A stretch of 57,167 bases of DNA from an uncultured Mucilaginibacter sp. (GTDB lineage Bacteria; Bacteroidota; Bacteroidia; Sphingobacteriales; Sphingobacteriaceae). The stretch is from assembly GCA_903866915.1 (NCBI GenBank), contig CAIPPO010000040.1:1-57167 (forward strand), in the 5' to 3' direction. Of this stretch, positions 22,974 through 31,432 are shown one piece after another. The stretch's first letter is position 1. Every line of letters begins with the position of its first letter. Both the position numbers and the translations under genes were made by a program. A model generated the notes under the pieces. The model was given only the letters and a program-made list of their open reading frames with translations, had not been told where the DNA came from and did no database searches.

Positions 22974-25067
22974 ATGACAGAGCAACTGATTGAATTGAAT
23001 GTGACGGGGATGCATTGTAATAACTGTGCTATATCTGTCCACAAATTACTGGAGAAAAAAGGCTTGCAAGATATATCGGTTGATTTTGCTTCCGAGGAAG
23101 TAAAATTCAGTACCGATAGTACCGATGCTGTCAAGGATGCGATCAAAGGCATTGAAAGTTTAGGTTACAAAGTGATAGCCGATCTGGAATCACACAAAGA
23201 ACCCTTTTATAACAGACTTGAAAACCAGTTCGTTTTTTCTGCAATTCTTACTGCTCCGCTCCTATTAAGCATGTTTTTGCCCTTGCATTTTTTGCATTTC
23301 GGCTGGGTTCAATTTGCCATATGTTTACCTGTATTTATTGTGGGCACTTTGCATTTTGGAAAAAGTGCCTGGGGTTCACTTAAAGGCGGCGTGCCCAATA
23401 TGGATGTGCTGATTGTTATTGGTTCATCTTCGGCTTTTATTTATAGCTTTATTGGTACCCTGCAGGACTTTGGTATGCAGTACCAGTTCTATGAAACCTC
23501 GGCTACCATTATCACACTGGTGTTGCTTGGTAATCTTATAGAAAAACGTTCGGTGATCCAAACCACTTCAGCTGTTAAGGATTTAGTGAAGATACAACTG
23601 GTTAATGCTAACCGTGTTACCAATGGCAAAACCGAAGTAATCAGTGCCCGTGAAGTGCGCCCTGGCGACACCCTGATCGTTAACACAGGCGATAAAATCC
23701 CTGTCGATGGTGATGTGCTTTCGGGTAATGCCTCGGTCAATGAAGCTATGCTGACAGGCGAAAGTATGCCGGTTGAAAAAGGAAAATATGACAAATTGAT
23801 TGGTGGGACATTGGTTGAGCATGGATCAATATCTATGATTGCAACCAAAGTAGGTTCAAACACCGTGCTGGCCCAAATCATTGAGTTAATGAAAAAAGCG
23901 CAGGCTGCCAAACCACCAGTTCAAAAACTAGGCGATAAGGTGGCAGCTATATTTGTACCGATTGTTATCCTGATTGCAATTATTACCTATGCACTCACTT
24001 ATTTTGTGGGCCATGCAGGTATGCAGCACGCATTAATGAATGCTATTGCGGTTTTGGTGATCTCGTGCCCTTGCGCCATGGGGCTCGCAACACCTACAGC
24101 TGTTATGGTTGGCCTGGGCAGAGCTGCAAAAAATGGCATTCTGATCAAAGGCGGAGATACCATTGAGGCGGCTACCAATGCAAAATATATAGTTTTTGAT
24201 AAAACAGGCACTTTAACAACCGGTAAGTTCAAAGTCAATCAAATTAAAATTGAAGGTACAGTACCAATAGAAATAGTGCGCGGTGTAATTGTTGCCATTG
24301 AAGAGCGTTCGAGTCACCCTATAGCCCGTTCGCTCGTTAGTGAACTCACAGGGCAGCCTCAAACCAAAGTTATCCTGCGCACAGTAAAAGAAGAAAAAGG
24401 ACTGGGCATGCGCGCCGAAGATGTAGAGGGCAACAGCTATTTTCTGGGTTCATCGAAATCTGCCGATGGCGATAGTTTGTTTAATATATCCCTGTATAAA
24501 AACCAAAAGCTGTTTGCACAAATTGAAATCGATGATCAGATCAAGCCGCAAACTGCTGAATTGATTGGTGCACTTAAAAAAATGGGTATTGTGCCAGTGC
24601 TATTAAGCGGCGATAAATTAAGCCGATGCCAAAAAGTAGCCAGTGCCATTGGCGTCACCGAAGTACATGCTGAAAAACTACCGGCCGACAAGCTGACTGT
24701 AATAGACGTGTACAAAAATAAAGGTACAACTATTATGGTAGGCGATGGCATCAACGATGCCCCTGCCCTTACACAGGCCAATATTGGTGTTTCTATGGGC
24801 GATTCCAGTCAGATTGCGATTCAGTCGGCTAAAGTCATCCTGCTCAATACCGATCTTTTTACATTGGTCAAATTTCTCCAGGTCAGTAAACATACGCTTA
24901 TTACCATCAAACAAAACCTGTTCTGGGCATTTGCCTATAATGTAGTTGCAATCCCGATTGCTGCCCTGGGCTTCCTCAACCCGATGATCGGTGCATTGAC
25001 CATGGCCTTTTCGGATATTGTTGTCGTTGGTAATTCCTTGCGGTTGAAGGTGAAAAAGTTTCGCTAG
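22974..25067 (+). CDS. copA: Copper-exporting P1B-type ATPase
   Basis: 697-residue inner-membrane pump that moves Cu(I) out of the cytosol. One N-terminal metal-binding HMA domain with GMHCNNC (Cys15 and Cys18), then eight predicted membrane helices with the transport motif SCPCAMG near 366, actuator TGESMPVE near 265, phosphorylation site DKTGTLT near 408, the SHPIA His-Pro motif near 450 and hinge GDGINDAP near 590. The CPC motif and single HMA point to Cu(I)/Ag(I) transport. It is a lone gene with no chaperone or regulator beside it. A near-consensus box GAACTTTG ends 7 bases before the ATG. Confidence 0.95.
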   Translation: MTEQLIELNVTGMHCNNCAISVHKLLEKKGLQDISVDFASEEVKFSTDSTDAVKDAIKGIESLGYKVIADLESHKEPFYNRLENQFVFSAILTAPLLLSMFLPLHFLHFGWVQFAICLPVFIVGTLHFGKSAWGSLKGGVPNMDVLIVIGSSSAFIYSFIGTLQDFGMQYQFYETSATIITLVLLGNLIEKRSVIQTTSAVKDLVKIQLVNANRVTNGKTEVISAREVRPGDTLIVNTGDKIPVDGDVLSGNASVNEAMLTGESMPVEKGKYDKLIGGTLVEHGSISMIATKVGSNTVLAQIIELMKKAQAAKPPVQKLGDKVAAIFVPIVILIAIITYALTYFVGHAGMQHALMNAIAVLVISCPCAMGLATPTAVMVGLGRAAKNGILIKGGDTIEAATNAKYIVFDKTGTLTTGKFKVNQIKIEGTVPIEIVRGVIVAIEERSSHPIARSLVSELTGQPQTKVILRTVKEEKGLGMRAEDVEGNSYFLGSSKSADGDSLFNISLYKNQKLFAQIEIDDQIKPQTAELIGALKKMGIVPVLLSGDKLSRCQKVASAIGVTEVHAEKLPADKLTVIDVYKNKGTTIMVGDGINDAPALTQANIGVSMGDSSQIAIQSAKVILLNTDLFTLVKFLQVSKHTLITIKQNLFWAFAYNVVAIPIAALGFLNPMIGALTMAFSDIVVVGNSLRLKVKKFR

Positions 25068-25139
25068 TCACTGGTCAATAGTCTATAGTCGTTTTTGAAA
25101 ATCCAAACGCCTAATGACCAATGCCCAATTCCTAAACTA
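25066..25139 (+). repeat. Period-7 repeat tract after copA
   Basis: Two runs in 7-base register: AGTCACT, GGTCAAT, AGTCTAT, AGTC (25066-25090), and TAATGAC, CAATGCC, CAATTCC, TAAACTA (25112-25139). The second run resembles the complement of the first. Confidence 0.55.
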
Positions 25140-25199
25140 ATTCAAGAAAGATTAAATTCCCGCATGCAGGTAAACAGAATTATCTATTTTTACTGCAAC

Positions 25200-25234
25200 G
25201 ACTATGGACCATCGACCATGGTCTATGGACTAAA
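25200..25234 (+). repeat. Period-7 repeat tract before rnhA
   Basis: Five 7-base units: GACTATG, GACCATC, GACCATG, GTCTATG, GACTAAA. It ends 4 bases before the rnhA ATG. Confidence 0.6.
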
Positions 25235-25237
25235 GAA

Positions 25238-25690
25238 ATGATCGAAATTTTCACTGACGGCGCAGCAAGCGGCAACCCGGGACCAGGTGGTTATGGCGTT
25301 GTCCTGCGTTCGGGCAAACACTATAAAGAACTATCACAAGGCTACCGTAAAACCACCAACAACCGTATGGAGCTCCTGGCGGTGATTAAGGCATTAGAGG
25401 CTTTGAAGGCCCCAAACCAACAGGTTGTTATTTGTTCCGACTCCAAATATGTGATCGATGCTATCGAAAAGCGCTGGGTATACGGCTGGGTGCAAAAAGG
25501 TTTTAAGGACAAAAAAAACAAAGACCTTTGGATGCGTTACCTCGAGGTGAGCAAGCTGCACAACATACAATTCAAATGGGTAAAGGGCCATGCCGGTCAC
25601 CCCGAAAACGAACGTTGCGACGAACTTGCTGTGCAAGCCTACAAACAAAAGGATTTGTTGATCGATACCGTCTTTGAAGCAGGTGCCTGA
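25238..25690 (+). CDS. rnhA: Ribonuclease HI
   Basis: 150-residue cytosolic nuclease that cuts the RNA strand of RNA-DNA hybrids, for example Okazaki primers and R-loops. The four catalytic acidic residues are all present: Asp7 (IFTDGAA), Glu45 (NNRMELLA), Asp68 (CSDSKYV) and Asp128 (ERCDELA), along with the His of KGHAGHPEN. The basic handle region (YGWVQKGFKDKKNKDLW) is present, which makes this the E. coli-like type I enzyme. It is monocistronic and directly preceded by a period-7 repeat tract. Confidence 0.96.
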   Translation: MIEIFTDGAASGNPGPGGYGVVLRSGKHYKELSQGYRKTTNNRMELLAVIKALEALKAPNQQVVICSDSKYVIDAIEKRWVYGWVQKGFKDKKNKDLWMRYLEVSKLHNIQFKWVKGHAGHPENERCDELAVQAYKQKDLLIDTVFEAGA

Positions 25691-25753
25691 TATTTGCTGA
25701 AACGCTGGATAGTTTAAATGTTGCAGGGAAAAACTAACAAACAGTGCAACTTT

Positions 25754-25769
25754 CCCGATTGTTATCGGA
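25754..25769. repeat. Short palindrome CCGAT-N4-ATCGG, copy 1
   Basis: CCGAT and ATCGG arms around TGTT, between the convergent rnhA and phosphoesterase genes. Nearly the reverse complement of the one at 48743-48758. Confidence 0.45.
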
Positions 25770-25774
25770 ACAAG

Positions 25775-26269
25775 CTACCTGCCCCCCAACTCCACGATTT
25801 CCAAATCACTGATTTTATCGTCAGAAATAGAAAAACGAAGCAGCGTACGCACTTTGTGCCAGCCATGTTTGCCGGCGGCACCGGAATTCAAGTGAAGCAA
25901 GTTTAACTTTTTATCGTAAATAACCTTCAGTATATGTGAATGTCCGCAAATGAATAATTTGGGTGGATTGGTATAGATACCGGGTTTTACCTGTGGCGAG
26001 TAGTGGTCGGGATAACCACCGATATGCGTCATCCAAACATCAACCCCTTCGCAAAAAAAGCGCTGATGTTCAGGGTGAACGATCCGCACGTCTTTGCCAT
26101 CGATATTTCCATAAACACCGCGCAGGGGCTTAAATGCAGCAAGTTTATCAGCAAGTTCTAAATTACCGAAATCGCCGGCATGCCAGATTTCGTCGCACTT
26201 TTCAAAGTGTTTGAAAACTGCATCGTCGAGGTAGCTGTGGGTATCGGAAATAAGACCTATTTTGGTCAT
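25775..26269 (-). CDS. YfcE/MJ0936-family metallophosphoesterase
   Basis: 164 residues, calcineurin-like fold. Metal-binding motifs in order: ISDTH (residues 6-10), HAGDFGN near 31, GNID near 54, THIGGYP near 81 and CGHSH near 107. These proteins are Mn-dependent phosphodiesterases active on model substrates; the cellular substrate is unknown. Last gene of the left-running set purL - VOC - trmN6 - yfcE (29-base gap to trmN6). Confidence 0.9.
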   Translation of the reverse strand: MTKIGLISDTHSYLDDAVFKHFEKCDEIWHAGDFGNLELADKLAAFKPLRGVYGNIDGKDVRIVHPEHQRFFCEGVDVWMTHIGGYPDHYSPQVKPGIYTNPPKLFICGHSHILKVIYDKKLNLLHLNSGAAGKHGWHKVRTLLRFSISDDKISDLEIVELGGR

Positions 26270-26298
26270 TTGCTATAAGATTTTGGTATTCGATTTTA

Positions 26299-27003
26299 TC
26301 AAAATATAGTAAAAAAGTCTTGTAATACTGTACTGTATTGAGCTGAATAAACACCGGGCGTTTCATAAATAACAAACCTGGCTTCTTTCAATTCGATTTT
26401 TGATTTCGAAACAACTATTATTTCCCGATGTGCTTCAGAATTTGAATAGGAATAAACAGTTATGGCGGTAGAAATGAAGAGCTTTTGCTTAACAGCTATC
26501 GATTTTACAAGTGCAGACGTATTAATTGGTAACACCAGCCACCCTTGCCCCTTTTCACCTAAATGGACAACCAATGCATTGATGAGTTGTTCAAAAAATG
26601 TTGTATCAGCATGTTTAGCTACCTGCTTGTTTTTTTGGGGTGATTTCAGTGCATTGATGTAGAAAGGTGGGTTGGAGACGATCAGGTCGTACTTTTTTCC
26701 GGTATTTAAAATGAAATATTGTTCGAAGCTTGTAGGATAAATGGCCAACCTGGTTTTGAAAATCGAATTGGCAAAATTTCTGGCGGCAGTTGCCGCAGCA
26801 CTTTCATCTACCTCAACTGCATCGATCTTTGCTAAAGGAAAACGTTGTGCCAACATGAGGGCAATAACACCCGTGCCTGTTCCGATATCAAGAATATTTA
26901 CCGGGTTCTCCGCCTTTGCCAAAGCACCTAACAATACGCCGTCGGTATTGATCTTCATCGCACAACCACTTTGATCAACGTCGAATTGTTTGAAGCGGAA
27001 CAT
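26299..27003 (-). CDS. tRNA1(Val) (adenine37-N6)-methyltransferase
   Basis: 234-residue SAM-dependent methyltransferase of the YfiC/TrmN6 type, methylating A37 of tRNA-Val. It opens with FRFKQFDVDQ and MKINTDGVLLGA, has the SAM loop LDIGTGTGVIALMLA near 40-54, and the catalytic NPPFY near 113, which marks N6-adenine methyltransferases. Located in the purL operon, 27 bases after the VOC gene. The same family includes less specific methyltransferases, so the exact tRNA is inferred. Confidence 0.87.
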   Translation of the reverse strand: MFRFKQFDVDQSGCAMKINTDGVLLGALAKAENPVNILDIGTGTGVIALMLAQRFPLAKIDAVEVDESAAATAARNFANSIFKTRLAIYPTSFEQYFILNTGKKYDLIVSNPPFYINALKSPQKNKQVAKHADTTFFEQLINALVVHLGEKGQGWLVLPINTSALVKSIAVKQKLFISTAITVYSYSNSEAHREIIVVSKSKIELKEARFVIYETPGVYSAQYSTVLQDFFTIF

Positions 27004-27030
27004 ATTAAGGTTCTTTATCTTAAGAAAATA

Positions 27031-27420
27031 TCACACCTCATAAAATTCAATAGGCAAACCATCAGGATCAGCGAAAAAAGTAAAACGCTTTCCGGTGTAC
27101 TCATCTACCCTGATAGGTTCAACAATTATTCCATTCTTGTAAACTTCCGCTATTGCTTCTTCCAAATTGTTTACTTCGAATGCCAAATGTCGCAGGCCAG
27201 TGGCCTCCGGCCGTGATGGACGAGCAGGTGGATCAGGAAAGGAGAATAATTCGATCTGGTAAATCCCATTGACCTGAAGGTCGAGCTTAAATGAGTTTCG
27301 TTCCGGGCGAAACACCTCCTGCTTAACAGCAAATCCTAATACCTGGGTATAAAATTGTTTAGATCGTTCATAATCCGAGCATATAATAGCTATATGATGT
27401 ACCCGGTTGATCTTTAACAT
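27031..27420 (-). CDS. VOC-family protein (SMU1112c/YaeR, glyoxalase I-like)
   Basis: 129 residues, two beta-alpha-beta-beta-beta modules of the vicinal oxygen chelate fold. Metal-ligand positions: His8/9 in VHHIAIIC, Glu in YQIELFSF near 57, His in GLRHLAFEV near 77 and Glu in PIEFYEV at the end. This pattern fits the YaeR subgroup, whose function is unsettled. Its ATG directly follows the purL stop codon (TAAATG), so it is translated from the purL mRNA. Confidence 0.87.
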   Translation of the reverse strand: MLKINRVHHIAIICSDYERSKQFYTQVLGFAVKQEVFRPERNSFKLDLQVNGIYQIELFSFPDPPARPSRPEATGLRHLAFEVNNLEEAIAEVYKNGIIVEPIRVDEYTGKRFTFFADPDGLPIEFYEV

Positions 27421-29643
27421 TTATTCTCCCAAAATAGCATGCAAAACGTTATCATATACCAGTTTTGCATCAGTTATGTGGCCAAAAGATTCTTCGTCTA
27501 TCGTCAAATACCCATCACTTACTTCGCCCAACAGGCTAAATTCAACCTCACTTGTAGCCAGCAATTCAATAAAACGTTCCTGATTTTCCGGGGATACGCT
27601 TACCACTACCCTGCCCTGCGCTTCGCCGAAGAGGAAGGCGTCTTTACGTACACTGTTATCAGAAACAATATCGAATCCGAATCCATTAGGCATCGCCGAT
27701 TCGACCAGTGTGATAAATAAACCACCATCGCTTACATCATGTGCCGACTGGATCAACTGGCTTTTGATGAGCTGTTTGATCACCTGGTGCAGGTCGTATT
27801 CTTTATCCAGATCGAAATATGGTGCTGGCGATACCGATATCTTATGAAACGAGGCCAGATATTGCGACGAAGCGATATCATTCACTGATTCACCAACGAG
27901 GTAAACCAGGTCGCCCGGTTGTTTAAAATCAGAAGTAGTAATGGTTGACAAATCATCTAAAACACCCAGCATACCGATGGTTGGAGTCGGAAATACCGGA
28001 CCTTCGTCCGATGATTGGTTATAAAAGCTCACGTTACCACCGGTAACCGGCGTTTCGAATTTGGTACAGGCTTCACTCATACCCTTGATAGCACCAACAA
28101 ATTGCCAATAAACCTCTGGTTTATAAGGGTTGCCAAAATTAAGGCAATTGGTTATCGCTACTGGTTCGCCGCCGGCACAGGTAATATTACGTGCTGCCTC
28201 TGCTACGGCTATTGCACAACCTTTTTGTGGATCGGCGTATACGTAACGCGAGTTACAGTCCACCGTTAAGGCAATGGCTTTGTCAGTATCCCGAACATGC
28301 ACAATGGCGGCATCACTTGGCCTGTTTGTGGTCATTGTTGCAGTGCCTACCATCGAATCATATTGTTTAGTTACCCACCGTTTAGATGCAATATTGGGAT
28401 GCGACAATAAATGTTCTGCAACAGCTTTCAGATCTACAGGCTCTTTAACATCCTCTATTTTAAATTTTTGATTTTCTTTAAAGTAAGCAGGTTCGCTGTA
28501 TTCACGTGTATAAACCGGGGCGCCGCCACCTAATACCAGATCATCGGCCGGTACATCGGCCACTAATTCGCCATGCATATAATATTCCAGGCGTTTGGTA
28601 TCAGTAACTTCGCCAATGATGGCACAATTGAGGTCCCATTTATCAAATACCGCTTCAACGTCTTTTTCTCTCCCTTTATATACTACAATCAGCATCCGCT
28701 CCTGTGATTCAGAAAGCAGGATCTCAAAGGGTTTCATATTTTCCTGGCGGGTTGGTACTTTATCCAGGTTGATGCGCATACCATGCTCGCCCTTGGCCGA
28801 CATTTCGGAATTAGAACAAATAATACCCGCGGCTCCCATGTCCTGCATACCCACCACAGCGCCGGTCTTTATTACTTCCAACGTTGCCTCCAGCAAAAGT
28901 TTTTCCTGGAATGGGTCACCAACCTGCACTGCAGGCAAGTCGTTAACTGAATCCTCAGTAATATCCTTTGAAGCAAAAGCAGCGCCGTGGATACCGTCTT
29001 TACCTGTCGCAGATCCCACAATATAAACAGGGTTACCAACACCATAAGATGTTGCTGAAACTGTTTCACCAGCTTTAACTATACCTGCCGACATCGCATT
29101 TACCAGCGGGTTTACATTATAACACTCATCGAAAAACAATTCACCACCAACGGTTGGTATTCCAAAGGCATTACCATAATCGCCTATCCCTTTCACCACG
29201 CCTTTGATCAGCCATTTGGTACGATCGAGGCTTAAATCGCCAAAACGAAGTGAGTTTAGTTGCGCAATCGGCCTTGCTCCCATGGTAAAAATATCGCGGT
29301 TTATACCACCAACACCGGTAGCGGCACCCTGATAAGGCTCGAGGGCCGAAGGGTGGTTATGCGATTCGATCTTGAAAGCACAACCGATACCGTCGCCCAG
29401 GTCTACCAATCCGGCGTTTTCCTCCCCAGCTTTAGCCAGCATACGCGGACCATCTTTAGGCAGCGTCTTCAACCAGGTGATTGAATTCTTATACGAACAA
29501 TGTTCGCTCCACATCACCGAAAAAATAGATAATTCAGTAAAATTGGGCACGCGGCCTAAAATTTCTTTAATTCGTTCAAATTCTTCGGGTAGTAAACCTA
29601 AATCTTTGGCTGTTTGTGTGGTGGTTAATTCCAGGGTCTCCAA
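27421..29643 (-). CDS. purL: Phosphoribosylformylglycinamidine synthase subunit PurL
   Basis: 740 residues, the small PurL form that works with PurQ and PurS in the fourth step of purine synthesis (FGAR to FGAM). Visible: EHCSYKNS near 46, [21 protein letters not shown] near 93, [16 protein letters not shown] near 490, and [11 protein letters not shown] near 640. The start codon is TTG at 29643; no ATG exists in frame between it and the promoter box at 29672, and the protein begins as the family does. First gene of the operon with the VOC protein, trmN6 and yfcE. PurQ and PurS are not in the window. Confidence 0.95.
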   Translation of the reverse strand: METLELTTTQTAKDLGLLPEEFERIKEILGRVPNFTELSIFSVMWSEHCSYKNSITWLKTLPKDGPRMLAKAGEENAGLVDLGDGIGCAFKIESHNHPSALEPYQGAATGVGGINRDIFTMGARPIAQLNSLRFGDLSLDRTKWLIKGVVKGIGDYGNAFGIPTVGGELFFDECYNVNPLVNAMSAGIVKAGETVSATSYGVGNPVYIVGSATGKDGIHGAAFASKDITEDSVNDLPAVQVGDPFQEKLLLEATLEVIKTGAVVGMQDMGAAGIICSNSEMSAKGEHGMRINLDKVPTRQENMKPFEILLSESQERMLIVVYKGREKDVEAVFDKWDLNCAIIGEVTDTKRLEYYMHGELVADVPADDLVLGGGAPVYTREYSEPAYFKENQKFKIEDVKEPVDLKAVAEHLLSHPNIASKRWVTKQYDSMVGTATMTTNRPSDAAIVHVRDTDKAIALTVDCNSRYVYADPQKGCAIAVAEAARNITCAGGEPVAITNCLNFGNPYKPEVYWQFVGAIKGMSEACTKFETPVTGGNVSFYNQSSDEGPVFPTPTIGMLGVLDDLSTITTSDFKQPGDLVYLVGESVNDIASSQYLASFHKISVSPAPYFDLDKEYDLHQVIKQLIKSQLIQSAHDVSDGGLFITLVESAMPNGFGFDIVSDNSVRKDAFLFGEAQGRVVVSVSPENQERFIELLATSEVEFSLLGEVSDGYLTIDEESFGHITDAKLVYDNVLHAILGE

Positions 29644-29671
29644 GGCAATTATTGTTTGTTGAAAGGAAGCA

Positions 29672-29679
29672 CAAAAGTA
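29672..29679 (-). promoter_or_regulatory. purL: -7 box TACTTTTG, purL operon
   Basis: Exact TAnnTTTG on the minus strand, 28 bases upstream of the TTG start. The upstream -33 region falls in a period-7 repeat tract. Confidence 0.5.
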
Positions 29680-29689
29680 GGAAAAAGAG

Positions 29690-29780
29690 GTGAAACGTGA
29701 AAGGGAAAAGGTGAAAGGGAAAAGTTGAAAAGGAAAAGTCTAACGCCTAAAAGTGAAGGAATGACAGGTAACAGGTACTA
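29690..29780 (-). repeat. Thirteen-unit period-7 repeat upstream of purL
   Basis: Thirteen consecutive 7-base units in unbroken register, among them GTGAAAC, GTGAAAG, GGAAAAG, GTGAAAG, GGAAAAG, TTGAAAA, GGAAAAG, then looser CCTAAAA, GTGAAGG, GGTAACA, GGTACTA. GTGAAAG and GGAAAAG alternate. It fills the gap between the purL promoter and the tonB terminator. Confidence 0.7.
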
Positions 29781-29784
29781 AACG

Positions 29785-29812
29785 CAAAAAAGCGGTGGGT
29801 TTTAGCCACCGC
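29785..29812 (-). terminator. Rho-independent terminator of tonB
   Basis: Stem GCGGTGG / CCACCGC with a 7-base loop, followed on the minus strand by TTTTTTG. 38 bases after the stop. Confidence 0.8.
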
Positions 29813-29850
29813 CGGTTGAAAGGTTTAGTTGTTTGGACCGAATTAAACAA

Positions 29851-30657
29851 TTAATTATCGTCTGCGGGTAGTTGAAAGCTGAAAGGCATCGAGTAGCTAA
29901 CCCGTACCGGGCGACCATTTTGAATACCCGGTTTCCATGGTGGTACAAGTTTTAGTACGCGAACAGCCTCATCCTCCAATCCATAGCCCGGGCTTCGCAG
30001 TACGTTAATATTTGATAGATGACCGTCTTTTTCTACCACAAAGCTTACATATACCTTTCCTTGTATATGTGCATCAGCAGCCTGAGCGGGGTAATGAAGA
30101 TTTTTTTGCAGGAATTTTGCCCAGGTTGATTCACCACCCGGAAATTGGGGCATAATTTCTACCACTGTTAATGGAACAAGGTCGTTATTTTCGGTAGGAT
30201 CTTTTACAGATGGACCGGTAGGTGGTTCAACCGGCGCATCAGTGGTTGTACCATGCACTGTAGTCTGTGCAATTACGGCATCCTTGATCTCGTCAGTGTT
30301 GGGCGGGTTTTTTGCACTGTCGTCCCGGGCAGCTACCAGGGGCGGATATTTTATACTGTTTACTTTAGGTGGATCTGCCTTCGGTGGTTTCGGGGGGATA
30401 GCTGGCTTTGCTTTCGGTATACCCGGATCAATCAACACCGGGACAGAGTGATCCGCAATTATTTCAGGTTGATGTGTTAAAAACAGACTAAACCCAAATA
30501 ATAAACCAACAAATCCAACAGTGGTAAACCCCAGTGCCTTAAACAAGTTTTGTGCATAATGTTTTCTGAGGTCGTAAGCGCCGTAAAGCTTGTTACGGTC
30601 GTCGAATACAAGCTCGAGCCACTCGGACTTGCATAGATCTAATTTCGTGATAGGCAT
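29851..30657 (-). CDS. TonB energy transducer
   Basis: 268 residues. A short cytoplasmic part with FDDRNKLYGAYDLRKHY (a signature of Bacteroidota TonB proteins), one membrane helix near 47-65, a Pro/Lys-rich periplasmic spacer (about 90-115) and a C-terminal TonB domain with FPGGESTWAKFL, YVSFVVEKDGHL and PPWKPGIQNGRPV. It passes proton-motive energy from ExbBD to outer-membrane receptors such as the Oar-like protein in this window. I start it at ATG 30657, not at the in-frame ATG 14 codons upstream, because the family starts with MPITKLDL-like sequence and a near-consensus box lies in the extension. Confidence 0.88.
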   Translation of the reverse strand: MPITKLDLCKSEWLELVFDDRNKLYGAYDLRKHYAQNLFKALGFTTVGFVGLLFGFSLFLTHQPEIIADHSVPVLIDPGIPKAKPAIPPKPPKADPPKVNSIKYPPLVAARDDSAKNPPNTDEIKDAVIAQTTVHGTTTDAPVEPPTGPSVKDPTENNDLVPLTVVEIMPQFPGGESTWAKFLQKNLHYPAQAADAHIQGKVYVSFVVEKDGHLSNINVLRSPGYGLEDEAVRVLKLVPPWKPGIQNGRPVRVSYSMPFSFQLPADDN

Positions 30658-30775
30658 TGTTTTGAAATTTAATTTTATCTGATAACGGTTTAACAACATT
30701 TAATATTGTTAAATCTCAGAATAAAATTCTTTCAAATAGCTATTTCACAGTAATATATTTGGCGAAAGGTGATTT

Positions 30776-31363
30776 TCACCAATTTTTGGTAACGATTTTT
30801 TTTGATTGATCAGGTGAACCCTTAATTTTTGAGTGGTGATCAAGCTGCATATACAGTTTTAAACGTGTTCCAATATCCTGGCAATAAGTACCTGTTTGAT
30901 CCAGGTAACCTTCAAGTTCTTTTTTATCTAATTTAATTTTAGCATTTTCAAGCGCCACATCTTTCCCAACCACCGGCACAAACATACCGTAGCGATCTCT
31001 TTCGTAAGGTGTAAACACAAAATCGGTTATCCAATAACGGTATTTATTGTTCCTGCATTCTATCGACAGCTCAAAGGTGATTCTGCCACTTTCATGTTTT
31101 GCAAATGCCAATGCGCTATAGGTTTCAAAATAAGCGCGCACTTTGATACTGGAATCATTTGCGGATTTCTCTTTTTTATTTGCAAAGCTACTGGTAACAA
31201 ATCCTAATGCCAGTTTGCCCAAACTGTCAGCCGCTAAACCCGGGCGATCAACTACCTGGTAATAGATATATCGGTTATTTTCATCCAGGCCCAGTAAACT
31301 TTTTTGCGCAAAAGCAGATTGAAAACCCAACAGCAGAACAGCTAACAAAATATTTTTTTTCAT
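30776..31363 (-). CDS. Secreted DUF4468-like protein
   Basis: 195 residues. Sec signal peptide (cut after SAFA near 19). The mature part opens with DENNRYIYYQVVDRPGLAADSL and later has RITFELSIECRNNKYRYWITDF, the pattern of DUF4468, a TBP-fold family of exported Bacteroidota proteins of unknown function. It has a basic C-terminal tail. It follows the porin gene across a perfect hairpin at 31378-31403 and has no clear -7 box, so it may depend on read-through. Family call is from memory. Confidence 0.65.
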   Translation of the reverse strand: MKKNILLAVLLLGFQSAFAQKSLLGLDENNRYIYYQVVDRPGLAADSLGKLALGFVTSSFANKKEKSANDSSIKVRAYFETYSALAFAKHESGRITFELSIECRNNKYRYWITDFVFTPYERDRYGMFVPVVGKDVALENAKIKLDKKELEGYLDQTGTYCQDIGTRLKLYMQLDHHSKIKGSPDQSKKIVTKNW

Positions 31364-31377
31364 GTTATAAATATAAA

Positions 31378-31403
31378 GCCGCTCCCGGATATTCGGGAGC
31401 GGC
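31378..31403 (-). terminator. Hairpin after the porin gene, probable terminator
   Basis: Perfect 10-bp GC-rich stem GCCGCTCCCG / CGGGAGCGGC with a 6-base loop, 30 bases after the porin stop. The T run after it on the minus strand is weak, so it may attenuate rather than stop. Confidence 0.6.
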
Positions 31404-31432
31404 CTATAGAAATATAATTTAACCTATAAAAT

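Noticed and set aside
28595-29026. 143-codon open frame antisense to purL
   Set aside because: Shadow of purL; no promoter, no family resemblance.
29690-29780. CRISPR array
   Set aside because: Units are 7 bases without spacers and no cas genes are present.
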